Assembly (NCBI GenBank): GCA_009760855.2
Contig: WPIO01000005.1
Location: 3,016,001 to 3,080,000 of the forward strand
Length of the DNA: 64,000 nucleotides
Source: Cristatella mucedo
Taxonomy: Eukaryota; Bryozoa; Phylactolaemata; Cristatellidae
Reading direction: 5' to 3'
Position numbers and translations under genes: made by a program. Shown in pieces: positions 1-15,230 of the stretch (position 1 is its first letter; the number at the start of each line of letters is the position of its first letter). The notes below the pieces were generated by a model. That model was not told where the DNA came from. It saw only the letters and a program-made list of their open reading frames with translations, and did no database searches.

Positions 1-9
1 TCAAGGTGA

Positions 10-187
10 GCAGTGACGGCACACTAGGTAAGGCGCTTGCCTTTCACGTCCTCGGTCCAGAGGTTGTGGGTTCGAATCCTGCGGTGGGCGATCCTTTATT
101 GCTGCTGCAAGTGGTGGTAATAGCAGCAAAGGCTCCTCTATTGCTATACAAAGACTGTTAAATCAGCTAGCATGTATTTTTTTATTC
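10..187 (+). repeat. tRNA-derived SINE, family A, copy 1
   Basis: The left part looks like a tRNA gene: an A-box-like stretch followed by a perfect B box, GGTTCGAATCC, near 71-81. A tRNA-unrelated body follows, containing GATCCTTTATTGC, a GTGGTGGTAATAG block and the end AAATCAGCTAGCAT before a T-rich tail. The same head and body recur at 26266-26432, 51110-51260, 54030-54211 and 54568-54810, and the body alone at 34030-34119. Dispersed copies with a shared body make this a SINE and not a functional tRNA gene. Confidence 0.85.
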
Positions 188-415
188 TTAAATGAACGTC
201 ACGTTCCAGCACTGGCCAGTGCCTACACATCAATTCGCTCGATGCTCAGTCCCACCGTCTGCAGGCCCTAAGCATCGGCAGCACATTGCCAGTCAAAACT
301 GGACCCTTACACAAAATTAAATATGCCACAAGTTTTCCTCTAAACCACTTCATCAAGACCTTTGGTGGCTGGCTGCCTGGCCAGTAGTGACTCCTGCAAC
401 CTGCAGCCTGGTGGT

Positions 416-500
416 CAGCAAATGTAAAGCGCCTAGAGAGAGATTAAGTTCTCTGAGGGCGCTTTATCAAGTGAATTATTATTATTATTATTATTACTCT
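416..500 (+). repeat. 3' tail of a CR1/L2-like LINE (family 1)
   Basis: Contains the block TGTAAAGCGCCTAGAGAGAG, then CTCTGAGGGCGCTTTATCAA and a (TTA)n microsatellite. The same block ends the reverse-transcriptase-bearing copy at 20279-21688, so this is a severely 5'-truncated LINE insertion. The (TTA)n end is the expected 3' end of the element. Confidence 0.8.
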
Positions 501-1054
501 AATCAGAGCTGAGAAAATCACAATATGGATGCAATGCACTGAAAGAAGTTTCAGCCTGATGAACATTTTTTCCTGCCGTAAAACATTGCGAGACTAATAA
601 CCGGCCGTCAAAGGACTTAGGACATAGCAAGCACCCTTGTGCTGTCAAGAGACCGGGAGTCCCTTCTTAAAGGGATGTCACAAGAAGCACCACGTAGTAG
701 TGAACCACTTTTTGACCAGCTAGCTAACCATTTCAACCGTCGATGCCCTTCAGACATGCTTCCTAATGCTACTTACTGCCTGATCATACATTTTTACAGG
801 ACATACATTTTTAATAATAACAATGATAAGACATTTTGTATAGCAGCCTAAAAAAAACACAAATCGATGTCTATGTACTTTGCCAAGGCTGAAAAGGAAG
901 TAGGCCAGCTGGTTAGTGATAGCATTCCTGCACATAGAAGCAAACAAAAGACAATTCACATGGATAGACAGACGGATGGAGCAAGAACTCAATAGAGGAT
1001 TTTGGGTAAGCAAGCACAGACAGACAGACAGCTGTATATCAAGCAAAACCATAC

Positions 1055-5668
<4,614 letters not shown>

Positions 5669-5989
5669 TTTGCCCGGAGCGCCGCCACTAGCGCGGCTAC
5701 CTGGCGCTCAGGGTTTCTGCTTAACTGTCGACTGGCCTTCGAACGGGCATACAATATCGATCGGTCAGAGCCGGGCGAAAGCGGCAATGCCAGAACGATA
5801 AGCCCAACATCAATGGATGACTCGCACGAGAATTCTCGCTCGATGCGACATAAGGCACGACTGCAATTCGCACTTCAGCCCAAGTCGAGCAGGGAGTCTA
5901 GGGTTCACTCTCTCCGTCTACAATTTGCGCTTGCAATTACTGAGCTCGCAGCCGTCTGTCAACGATACGTGCTCAGTCTGGGGGCGCTG

Positions 5990-6870
5990 TTTGCATCTTT
6001 GGCGCGAATTCAACGTCTCTCCATCTACGGCAGCGCTCTCAGTCTACAGCGAGCATTTTCAGTCTGCGGCAAGTGCTCTCAGTCTATGGCGGGCTTTCCG
6101 TCTACGACGCACCCTGTTCGTCTACGTCGCGCCCTGTTCGTCTACAGCGCGCCCTGTTCGTCTACAGCGCGCCCTGTTCATCTACAGCTCGACCTGTTCA
6201 TCTACGGCACGCCCAGTTAATCTACGGCTCGCCCGGTTCATCTATGGCGCACCCGGTTCATCTACGGCGCTTTCCGTCTATGCTGCGCTTTCTGTCTATG
6301 GCACACCCTGTCTGTCTACGGCTAACTCTGAGTCTACAGCGCGGGCTATAGGTCTACGGTGCGCTCTAAGACTCTATGGCCCTGAGTCTACGGCCCTCTG
6401 AGTCTACAGAGCTCGCTCTGAGTCTACGGTGCTGAGTCTACCGCGTCTACTGCACTCTGTGTCTACTGCGCTTGCTCTAAGTCTACACGTGCTTAGTCTA
6501 TGGCTACGGCGCACCCTGAGTCTACCGTGCCGCTCTGAGTCTACTGCGCAAGCTCTGCGTCTATGGTTCGCCTGTGTCTACTGTGCGAGCTCTAAGTCTG
6601 CCGAGAGCGGCTCTACGGCGCGAGCGGAGTCTATGGCGCGCTCTGCGTCTATGGAGCGCTCTGCGTCTTGAGTCTACGGTGCGTGCTGTCTACGGCAGGC
6701 TCCGAGTCTACTTCGCGCTCTGCGTCTACTGCGCCGGCTGAGTCTACGGCCGGTGCGCTCTGAGTCCACTGCACGCTCTGCGGCTACTTCTCTCGCTCTG
6801 CGGCTTTGCGATAAGCAGCTACAGCGCGCTCTGCGTCTACAGCGTCTACGAGGCGCTACGAAGTGTCAAA
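5990..6870. repeat. GC-rich minisatellite, 17-21 bp units
   Basis: A tandem array with a unit close to TCTACGGCGCGCCCTGTTCG. From 6100 to 6270 the unit is strictly 20 bp in about nine copies; from there to 6870 it drifts to 17-21 bp with a GAGTCTAC core. It lies 0.3 kb upstream of the F-box start codon and 0.35 kb downstream of the membrane-protein exon. All three forward frames are open for long stretches because the unit lacks stops, which explains the long plus-strand open frames here. Confidence 0.9.
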
Positions 6871-7181
6871 GGTCTACGTCGATACCTCCAAGAGCACGGT
6901 GACGGTCCAAAGCTGGGCCTACAGGGTGCCAGCAGCTAGGAGATCGTAGCGGCCACTCGGTCCACTACTGCTGGCGCCAGTGAGTCACGGCGACGCCGGC
7001 ACCGGATGGAAACGCGACCTCAAGTGAACCTAGCTGTTCGCAAATCCGCGTTAATGCGGACGCAAATAGCCACTCTCGCGATCCGGCAGAGCCCTGACCA
7101 ATAAGAGGGAAGGAGGTGGTAGGGAGGAGGCCTGCAGGAGCGAAGGCCGTTCGTTGCGAGCACGGGACGAGATCGCAGCAG

Positions 7182-7200
7182 TGGGGTGGGGTGGGGTGGG
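7182..7200 (+). other. G-quadruplex motif next to the membrane-protein exon
   Basis: GGGGTGGGGTGGGGTGGG, four G tracts with one-base loops, lies 14 bases past the donor of the exon at 7216-7399, on the opposite strand to the transcript. Confidence 0.6.
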
Positions 7201-7215
7201 CGGCAAGTGGCCTAC

Positions 7216-7399
7216 CAAAGTCGGCTTCGTTACTGCCGATCGACGGAACGGGTGTGCCGCTGTCCTTTCGGAACCAATCGACGACCGGCCGAAGATAGAT
7301 TTCCCAGATAAAGCCACTATACAGTATCCCCAGAGATGCGCCGATGCCGAGGAACTGCAACCGCCGAATCTGCTGTGGCGACTTATAACGGAACTTCAT
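7216..7399 (-). CDS. First exon of a small membrane protein gene
   Basis: ATG at 7399 starts 61 codons and one base, ending at CTTTG/GTAGGC. The N terminus is basic (MKFRYKSPQQIRR), followed by one hydrophobic helix (LQFLGIGASLGILYSGFIW) and then YLRPVVDWFRKDSG. This layout, a short basic leader, one helix and an RP motif, recalls small mitochondrial inner-membrane assembly proteins such as the SMIM20 type, but I would not assign it. Reading past the donor gives proline-rich nonsense, which supports splicing there. I could not find the next exon to the left. Confidence 0.5.
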
Positions 7400-7640
7400 T
7401 GCGGACGCACACGCTATCGCTCAGAGCACTAGCCATAGGGTCATTATGCACATACACACAGCCATGCAGCGACTGCGGTACGAGTACAAGGGCAAAGCTG
7501 AGAAAGCGAAATATTGGGTGCGTCCGCCGCAGAGTTATCTCCCTCGGGTGGCCGATAGCAGCACGGAGAAACGTTGCTGCTGTCGAAGCCTTACTTTGTC
7601 ATAGTCCAAAACCTTACAGAACCGATGTTAAGTAATTTTT

Positions 7641-8054
7641 ATGGAGTTAAAACTGATTTTAAATATGTGGGCCGTCAAACTAAAAGCCAACGCAAGTGAT
7701 TTTCGATGCAATGACCGAATGTACGAGCGAATGTACGTCGCGGCCCAAGCGCAAGTAGACAAGTACGTGGGCCTGGCCCGTGCACTGCTGTCGAGCGGAC
7801 ATAGGTCGGTGGTGGTGAGGCCATTTGTCATCGATGCTCTCGGCAGTTGGTTCCCTGGGAGTAAGGACTGGCTCGTAGGCCTTGGCGTTCCGCGTAGCCA
7901 GCGCACGGCGCTGCGGCGACTTTGCACGTTCGACGCAATCTCGGGCTCCGAGACCGTATGGACACTGTTCCGAAGCCGCGAGTACCGGATTGCACCCGCG
8001 GCTCCGGCCGGTCATGGTACCAAGGCATCGCTGCAAACGTTTTCCAGATCTTAA
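7641..8054 (+). pseudogene. C-terminal fragment of a non-LTR retrotransposon ORF
   Basis: A 137-codon frame. From about residue 28 it reads like the tail of a LINE polyprotein: an arginine-rich entry, then ARALLSSGHRSVVVRPFVID, then LGVPRSQRTALRRLCTFD. The pattern of a fragment ending in VRPFV, a GALGxW-like block and a short basic tail is known from R2/R4- and RTE-like retrotransposon C termini. The first 25 residues look unrelated, so the ATG is probably fortuitous. No reverse-transcriptase core is present. Confidence 0.5.
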
Positions 8055-8094
8055 TAAGTCTTTTAACCTGGTGATAATATCAAACAAAGCTTTT

Positions 8095-8422
8095 TCTCAG
8101 CAGGTCCTAGGCTGCAGAACTCATTTCCACAATTCTAACGCAACGGCAACTACTCTCCTGCTGTCGACTACGGTACATCCTTTCCAGCGGTCCTGAGCTG
8201 CTACTTTTATGTTACTCACTAACTCAACTGCTCTCCCGACTCAGCTATGCTTCACACTTTCTCTTTGTTGCGTGAGATAAAGTAAGTTGGCTACCGAATG
8301 CGTACCGAAAGCTGCTTAGGCTGTGAGTGCGCTATACAAATGCCTCCTAGGTAACACCCACAGAGTATGTGTGGCTTCTCGGAGTTACAGACGGAGATAC
8401 ATTACATTACATTAAATTTATT
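8095..8422 (+). repeat. 3' end of LINE family 2
   Basis: Shares long blocks (GAGTGCGCTATACAAATGCC, TTTCTCTTTGTTGCGTGAGA, and the ACATT-repeat end) with 62700-63065 on the plus strand, 28855-29345 on the minus strand and 53083-53190. In the minus copy the adjoining sequence still reads as the C terminus of a reverse transcriptase, which shows that this block is a LINE end. Confidence 0.75.
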
Positions 8423-8424
8423 TT

Positions 8425-9975
8425 GGACTCCACTCTTAAGTTTTTCCACTAGAAACTGGCTGGAAAAGCGAAGTCAACGAATATTGCTAAGTGGGGTTGC
8501 AAGTAAAAATAATAATAATAACGAGCACTGCCTGCGGACTCGCTTCACTGATTCATGGTAATTTCGTCATGGAAGACATCTATGCGCCACCTTACTGCTT
8601 AACGGAAGAGCGCCATCTAGCCACGTGACGTAAATGCCATCTTACGGCGAGACGGACTCTCTCGTTTTAATTGATAGATATAATAATTACAATGATAATA
8701 GGACGTTAGTGTTAGTGTGTTACGCGAGCTAAATCTTTAAAAAAAATTAAAAATTGCGAAGAATACTTGGAAGGCCTATACTAAGAACAAAAGATATTAT
8801 GAACTCGAGAGTAGTAAGGAAACCTAAATCTTTAGGCACTTTACATAAAATTTTCACGATTCGGGTAGTCGGGATGAAAAGCCGGAGACAAAAAAACTTG
8901 AGTTTTATTCGTGAACAGTTAACTTCTTTGTGGTCATACAATTATTGAGGGGCTTTTTCTCGTCTGCCCGCTCTTAAAAACTGGTAATAGGGCCTTGAAC
9001 GATACCTTATTCGCAAAATCCGATTTCGTGCCCATTTTGTATGCTTAAACTCGCAGTTACCCAAAAAATTAATTAAGCTTGGCGTACATGCCATTAGGTA
9101 AAAATCCGTTCTCATCTCGGAACTGGTCGACCACTACTACTGACAAATATGTACGTAATGGCAATCATAATTGCTATGACCTAGTTGGCTCACAAGTCAT
9201 TCTAATACTGAATGCATTTATATTTAATACTGAGCTTTGATATGGTATTCTGTCATTTTCCTAGGCTAGTTCAGACAGTGACACAATGTACAACTAGTGC
9301 TCTCCTTGGACATTTCAACTGCTCTAGATATGTAGCTGGAACAACTGAAATCAAGTGACTACAAGCAGCACCCAGTGCAACTTACGCGGAAGGCGAAATC
9401 TTAAGAAATGCCAATCCTTCGACCTTCATATTGCTGCAGGCTGTTCAATTTTATCTGGAAAACGGACGCCACTGTGAATGCAGCTAAATAACGCGGGCCG
9501 AAATGTATTCTAGTTTAACCTGCAGTCGATAACTTCATTTCGAGTGGAAGTTTCCGTGATTGAAGTCTGCATTCTCTTAGATAGACTCATAATTTTTTAA
9601 GCCTCGAGCAAAACAAAACAGACCGCTGACAGATAATCTCCCCAACATTTCAATATAAGTATCTACATGGCTCATATCCCGTAGCTCATTAGTTCTCGCG
9701 AGGCACTGTTTGCTGAGTATTGGTTAGAGCTATCGTTTGCTGCCCTCGGTAGTCATCATTTCGAGAATAACGATGAACTAATGACTCGGAGGTTGCATTG
9801 TAGGCTCATAAATATTGAAACGCTTGGATGCTATATTAGCCAGTTTTTGGAAGCACTTGAGGCTGTTAGCGGCTCCCGAATAAAAGCAAATAGGAGCCGG
9901 ATACGGAACTTGCTAAAATTAAGCTAATTCTAGGGTAGTGCTTAAGTAACACTGAGCAAATCAAAGAGCTTTTTT
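8425..9975. other. Intergenic sequence without recognised content
   Basis: AT-rich; short frames on both strands at 8747-8948 overlap each other and look random. I recognise no repeats or genes here. Confidence 0.5.
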
Positions 9976-9979
9976 ATAC

Positions 9980-10112
9980 CAGCTGATTTGACCCATTAGT
10001 TAAGGTGCTCGCCCAGACCGAGGTCTGGCTGAGGTCGTGGGCTCGAGCCCCGTGGCATATGTTAAGTGCCTGAATAGAGATTAAGTTCTCTTAGGGCGCT
10101 ATACAAATGAAT
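9980..10112 (+). repeat. tRNA-derived SINE, family B, with LINE-like tail
   Basis: A tRNA-like head carries GGGCTCGAGCCCC in the B-box position. The tail, GCCTGAATAGAGATTAAGTT then CTCTTAGGGCGCTATACAAA, matches the LINE family 1 tail (CCTAGAAAGAGATTGAGTT, CTCTGAGGGCGCTTTATCAA). Other copies: 38911-39045 (minus) and 63308-63425 (plus). A SINE whose tail imitates a LINE tail is expected to use that LINE's reverse transcriptase. Confidence 0.8.
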
Positions 10113-10124
10113 TATATATACCCA

Positions 10125-10205
10125 ATCGAATGCTTGAACCCACAATCTGGCTCATGATGTGAAAGTACTTTACCCGTGGGCTAAGACTCAGTTTTATGTG
10201 CCAAC
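10125..10205 (-). repeat. tRNA-like fragment, opposite orientation
   Basis: On the minus strand this reads as a tRNA-like head with GTGGGTTCAAGC as a B box. It abuts the family B SINE tail head-on. It may be a fragment of another SINE; no body is recognisable. Confidence 0.4.
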
Positions 10206-10754
10206 ACGTAATGCAACGAACTAAAGTGGTTTCAGATGACGTGCTAATGGCGGTAGTTGTGTGCTTGGTAAATGAATTCATACGGTTAAGGCCTGTATGG
10301 CTACGTATATCGGTCGGTATAAGGGCGCGATCATTAGTTTGATTTGGGAGGTGATCGGCTTTCCTACTGTCGACATTTATTTTCGATGGCTGGCAGCCAA
10401 ATGACTTAGACTGACAGTTTATGTGCCGATTGCCCACACCAAGATCGCCCAGACTGATAGTCACTATACTAGGTAGTGGAACTGTCGGCATTCGTTGTTT
10501 GGAAGTGGCAATGGTGGTCAAGCAATGATGAAGACTGTATTGCCACTTTCGATTGTGAAGAATAGGCCATGGAGTGGAAATTGGTATGCGGCATCGATAC
10601 TTCGTCTTGCTGCTACCAGACTGCTTCTTGTGGCGTAGCTAAGCATGTACCGAAGGGATGAGCATTATAGGATGAAGTATGGGTAGAGTAATCATATTAT
10701 TCATGTTGTTTATCACGCATATTTTCACTCGCCATTCGATCGTGTTTCCTTTGC

Positions 10755-10830
10755 AGCAAATATAAAGCGCCTAGAAAGAGATATAGTCCTCTAGTAGGGA
10801 GGGGTTTATCGAGTGTATTATTACTATTAG
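10755..10830 (+). repeat. LINE family 1 tail
   Basis: Contains GCAAATATAAAGCGCCTAGA, then a decayed form of the GGGCGCTTTATCAAGTG block and a short TTA-rich end. Upstream (about 10690-10755) is the preceding LINE 3' sequence seen also at 21720-21800. Confidence 0.7.
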
Positions 10831-11702
10831 AGACCGAGCCAGGATTTCTAAATTGAAGTGGGCTGCACCCACAATAGTGCCGTGTAGGGGCAAGACGCTT
10901 CTACGAGGTGCACAGAGTGAGCCGTCGAGAGAGCCAAGTACTCGCTCCCATTATCAAGCAACCGACTTAAAGACTTCTTGACTAAGGGTCGATGAAAATT
11001 TGTCATATACTCAGATTACAGGCGATTCCTCTATTCTCAACTAAACCGGCCACATTGTTGCAGAAGCAAAGTCCACCATCCGACTGACGAAGTTGAAAAA
11101 GCTTTGGAGCTTTCTCTGGTCTTTTGCTTTCACTCTTTCATCCAGTATGTTCTACATGTTGAGCCTAGATGTCAAAAGCTCAGCATTAGACTTTATGAGA
11201 CCGAAGTCTCTGATCTTAGTGCTGAGCTCTGTCTGGTTTGGAAAGTATGGCTTTATCTTCTCAGCCAAGTTCTACGAAGTTTGAATCTGAATCTGCGTTA
11301 TCTTCCTTGCAGTCTGAATTGCAGAATCGACGCTCATTCCAAATAGTTCATTCAAGAGGAGAAAAAGATGAAGAAAGAGAGAGAGAGAGAGAGCGAGGAT
11401 ATGGATTGTGTCCAACGACAGGCGATTCTATGTTACCCGCTTCAAGCAGGAGCAATAGTCGCTACGGCTCTTCTACGTGCTATGTATGTAAGATGGTTGA
11501 ATGAGCTGGCATTTACTTTCAGAGGTAATAAACATCTTGATTATAGGCTACGGCTAACCAACAGTCTCTTGAGAGGAATGGTGAGACTCCGGCAAAGCTG
11601 AAACTCTTGCGGGTCAATGACAACAGCAGGCGTTAACTTGCTACTGTTAAATCTAACAGATACCAAAGGCAATTTAGTGACCACTGTAGTACGGGTTGGA
11701 AT

Positions 11703-12600
11703 ATTAATAGTAATATTGATAATAATAAATTTATTATAGCACCTTCAGAGAACTCAATCTCTTTCTAGGCACTTCACATTTTTAGCAAAGAAAGTATGAT
11801 TGAACGGTTAGTGGTAGCATGCTCAATGACATAAAGCATGAAATAATTAGAGATGACATGCATAGGGTCAGCGTGCAAACATGGTTATTGGCAGCATACA
11901 CGGTGTCAGCACGCATAAAGACACAAAGGACAAATCACATGGACCCACCAAATGCTGTGCTAAATGGATGCATTTTTCAAGTTTTTTACGTGTTCGAGTC
12001 AAGGAATGTCGTGACGCAAGTCAGAAGTGAGTTCCAAGCTTTAGAAGCATGCGAACTCAAAGCACGGTCCCCAAAAGATTTGAGGTTCGTACGATGTATT
12101 GGCAAACGATTGGATTCCGAAAAGCGAGCGGTACGGTACTTAGCAGGGTGGGAAGTAAATCTGATAGGCAAACTGGAGCTAAAGAATGAAGAGACCTAAA
12201 AGTGAATGACAAAACATTGAAGTCGATGTGCTGCTTGATTGGGATCCAGTGCAGGTCGGAAAGAAAAGTTGTAATATGGCAACTGTGACGCTCGCAACAA
12301 ATAAGCCATGCTGGAGAGTTTTGCACCCACTGTAAGCACCTGATTGCACATGCCGGTAGACCAGCAAGCAGTGAGTTACAGAAATCGAGACGGGATGTCA
12401 CAAATGTGCTAACTAATTTGGATGTAATATCCCTGTCTAAGCAAGCCCGAATTTTAGCAATGTTATGTAGCTGAAAGCAGGCAGACTTGACTGTGGAACT
12501 GGTGAGGTCGTCTAATGAAAGGTCACATTGGAATAGCACACCTAGATTGCGTGCAGATCCAACAGCGAGATCCGCCCTAAATTTGCCCAGCATGCCCTAC
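11703..12600 (-). pseudogene. 5'-truncated LINE family 1 with reverse-transcriptase C terminus
   Basis: The tail at 11703-11790 is the reverse complement of the family 1 tail. Open frame 12593-12057 (178 codons) encodes the post-catalytic part of the reverse transcriptase: ARNLGVLFQCDLSLDD, FQLHNIAKIRACLD, VTSRLDFCNSLLAGLP. The YADD box is absent because of truncation. Its final part shifts frame (12171-11986: TNLKSFGDRALSSHASKAWN). Confidence 0.85.
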
Positions 12601-12774
12601 CGACTGTCTAACTGAATGCAAGGCAGACAAGACTGGGCTGTTGAGGCGATGCCAGGTATGAACCTGATAGCTGGAGTTGCAATCGCAGTGCAACGATGCT
12701 TGAAGGAATGCTGCTCATTTTGTTAATTGCAATCGCTCCGCTCGTAAGACTCTCATTGATTACTTGTGATCCTA

Positions 12775-12905
12775 ACTAGCTTCAAAACAGTTGGAGATCG
12801 TGTCTTTAGTTACTGTGTCCCAAAGCTTGCCGCTCACAGCCGACTGACATTGTGACATGTCATGATTTGACAACATTCAAAAAGAAACTAAAGCATTCGG
12901 TTGCG
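12775..12905 (+). pseudogene. Inverted LINE fragment (RT C terminus) facing the copy at 11703-12600
   Basis: On the plus strand this reads as a mutated form of LKSFGDRVFSSYAPKAW... and ends near the HDLTTFKEK block, the end of the same LINE ORF. So two LINE pieces stand head to head. The same arrangement recurs at 17800-19025. Confidence 0.6.
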
Positions 12906-13259
12906 TGGGCCTGCTGCTTTAGTAATCAGCTAGATCGCCACACCTGCGGCTGATGGTTTGGTGCTTGACAGATCTCGCAGCCTCTAATGCACTTAGCAAT
13001 TAGCTGAACTTTGCACTATTCCTTGTTGACTCATCGCTTATTGACTCATATCCGAGCTCTAGTGAGTCAATCAGTGTACATATATTGATGAATGTATAGC
13101 TACTGCTCGGGCTATCAGCTTCTGAGTAGCATCGCCAACTAATCCAAGAGTCAAAAGCTGAAATCGATCGTCATAAAATTGTGTAATGGTGGCACGTGCG
13201 GGCAGCAATCGTAATCGCAAAGTGATAGTCAGAGGGCTATTCATGTGCTCAATCACATT

Positions 13260-13560
13260 TTCATGCCGGGGCCATTCTACGAGGTCGGGGCGAGGTGCCT
13301 GGCTTCGCGCTTCTAGCCGTCTCGACGAGCGGCGAGTTCGTACTTCGGCGACGACGAGTCGAAGCCGCTAATCGAGAGGTAGACAGGCCGCGCTCTCGCG
13401 TTCGAGCAGCTGGCGGAGGCGGTGCGAGGAGCGGCTGCTGCAGGTGCTGACGGAGCTCTGAAGGACGTGAAACGGCGGCGGGAAACGACTTTCGATCGGC
13501 CCTTTCGATCGGCCGCCTATCGACGTTGCGCGTACGCACGTAGCGGCCAGCTGATATTGA
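13260..13560. other. CpG-rich segment
   Basis: Dense CpG (GCGAGGAGCGGC, CTTTCGATCGGCC twice in a row near 13490-13512). Open frames on both strands are arginine- and alanine-rich and lack a family signature. Possible promoter. Confidence 0.4.
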
Positions 13561-14239
13561 CGTTCTGCTCCAAACCCGACATCGTGGCGACAACTTTTGC
13601 GGTGGTTTTGCAGAAATGCACATAGCTGGCAACGAAAGTCAGTCGCTTCTAATCTGGCCAACTGCTCGTCGACTCGCCCATCGCTCGGCTCACGCTTCCA
13701 GCATCGCTATTGAGATAAAAAAAAAGGCGATCGGCCAGAGCCAGACTGATAGCTATTATCAGACTGGCAGTGAGTGAAATTTAGTACTTTTTGCCATAAA
13801 GCGATAGACTAAAATCCACACGGTGTTTATAATGTCATCGTACACCCACTCTCCCGCCCCCAACAATATCCTTTGCTTGTAGCCGTGTTAGCAGTAGCAG
13901 ACAGCGGTGTTTAAGACGTGCATAGCCGATGATGTAGCAACGTGTTCGCGCGGACGGTGGATGCGACGCCGAGGCCGACGGAGGTTCAAGGTGGTTTGCT
14001 AAGGCTTTATGCTCATGCTACGCGGCAAACTCGTTGCTACGCGGTAAGGAACTTGCCGCGTAGCTTGTCCGCGGTCTCGCATCTTGAGCAGCCGCGCACA
14101 GTTACTGAAAAATATCTAACCCGGCCCCGCCTCTGGCCGCGATATTGGTCGGGTGGCTTGCCTTGCGGCAGCAATGGTACACTAACCCAGAGCGCTGGGT
14201 GCCTTCTAGTGATGACGCAAGCAAAATGCTCGGCTGACG

Positions 14240-15230
14240 CCGCCGCGTAGGGCCGGTGCATTTACTGGTTGACGGCTCATGTCCCCTGGGCAGCGGCTGC
14301 TGTTTTCCTGCCACTGACTTTATTGCACGCCCGAGCGCGGCAATCGGATGTAAGAGTCACGTGGCCAATCGCGCCGCCGCCGCCGCCGCCGCCGCCGCTC
14401 TGTGCCCGTCGGCGGCAGGCGGCGGCTGCCTGCGGTTACGGAGCGGCGGAGAGCTTCGGTGAGCTCTCGCGCACGAGGGTGCTTTGTACTTGCTGTCCAA
14501 GTTCAGCCCGAACCCGACTGCCGGCAAGGCGGCAAGGTCGCCGCACAAAGCGCCGCCCGGGATCCCATGCCGCGCGGGTGGGGGTCGGCGCCAGCTGGCG
14601 CGACGCAGACGGTCGTCGACACGCTTCACGGCCGCTGCCGTACAGCAGCCGATGAATGGTAGCACAGGCGCGCGCGCGCGGCGGCCCGGGATCGGGGCCA
14701 ATCGCCGCCGCAACCTTAGCTGCTGACGCCGAGAACGGGCCATAAAATGGCGACGCCCAGGAACGAAGCGGCGGCGCCGCTCTGGCGGCATCCTTTTCAG
14801 ACGCCGCCGCCGCAGGTCAGCCGCTCCGGCGGTACTCGGCCGTAGCCCGGCGGCTGCTGCGGCGGCGGCGCCGCCCTCAGCGGCTCCTAACGCCGCCGAC
14901 GCGAAGGAGTTCCGCGGGAGGCAGGCGTTTGAGTGGCGTGTGCAATTAGAGTAGCGTCGGCTACTGCCTCGCTCATTCCTCGCAAAGGTGTGACGCGCGA
15001 CCGCTCTACCGAGCGGCGGCTGCCGGTCAGCGCGAGGTGGACGCGGCGCTCGCGGCCGGTAGCTGCCGGCCTTCCGGGAAGCATTCGTGCAAGCTCGGCG
15101 CCAGGAGTGGCTGTTTCTGGCGCCGACGGAGCGACGAAGGCGCAAGCTGCCAAGGACTTGAAATGCGAAACCGACGCTGCAGCCGCCGCAGCGTCGGTCG
15201 GGGGCGGGTGGGGAGGTTAGCTAAATGAGT
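14240..15230. promoter_or_regulatory. CpG island, possible promoter without assigned gene
   Basis: About 1 kb of very high GC and CpG with a (GCC)n run at 14372-14400. It is the most CpG-dense stretch of the window. Long frames, such as 15145-14357 on the minus strand, are runs of Arg, Ala and Pro that follow from base composition. Nearby, no exon with a domain is seen. It may be the start of a gene with small or distant exons. Confidence 0.4.

Noticed and set aside
6100-6270. CRISPR-like or coding repeat
   Set aside because: 20 bp units are directly adjacent without spacers. A repetitive protein is possible in theory but no start, splice or transcript signal supports it.
8747-8948. Mirror-image 64-codon frames on both strands
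   Set aside because: Overlapping antisense frames in AT-rich DNA, no family, no splice sites.
14357-15145. 262-codon minus-strand frame
   Set aside because: Arg/Ala/Pro-rich product of the CpG island; all frames there are open and none shows a family.
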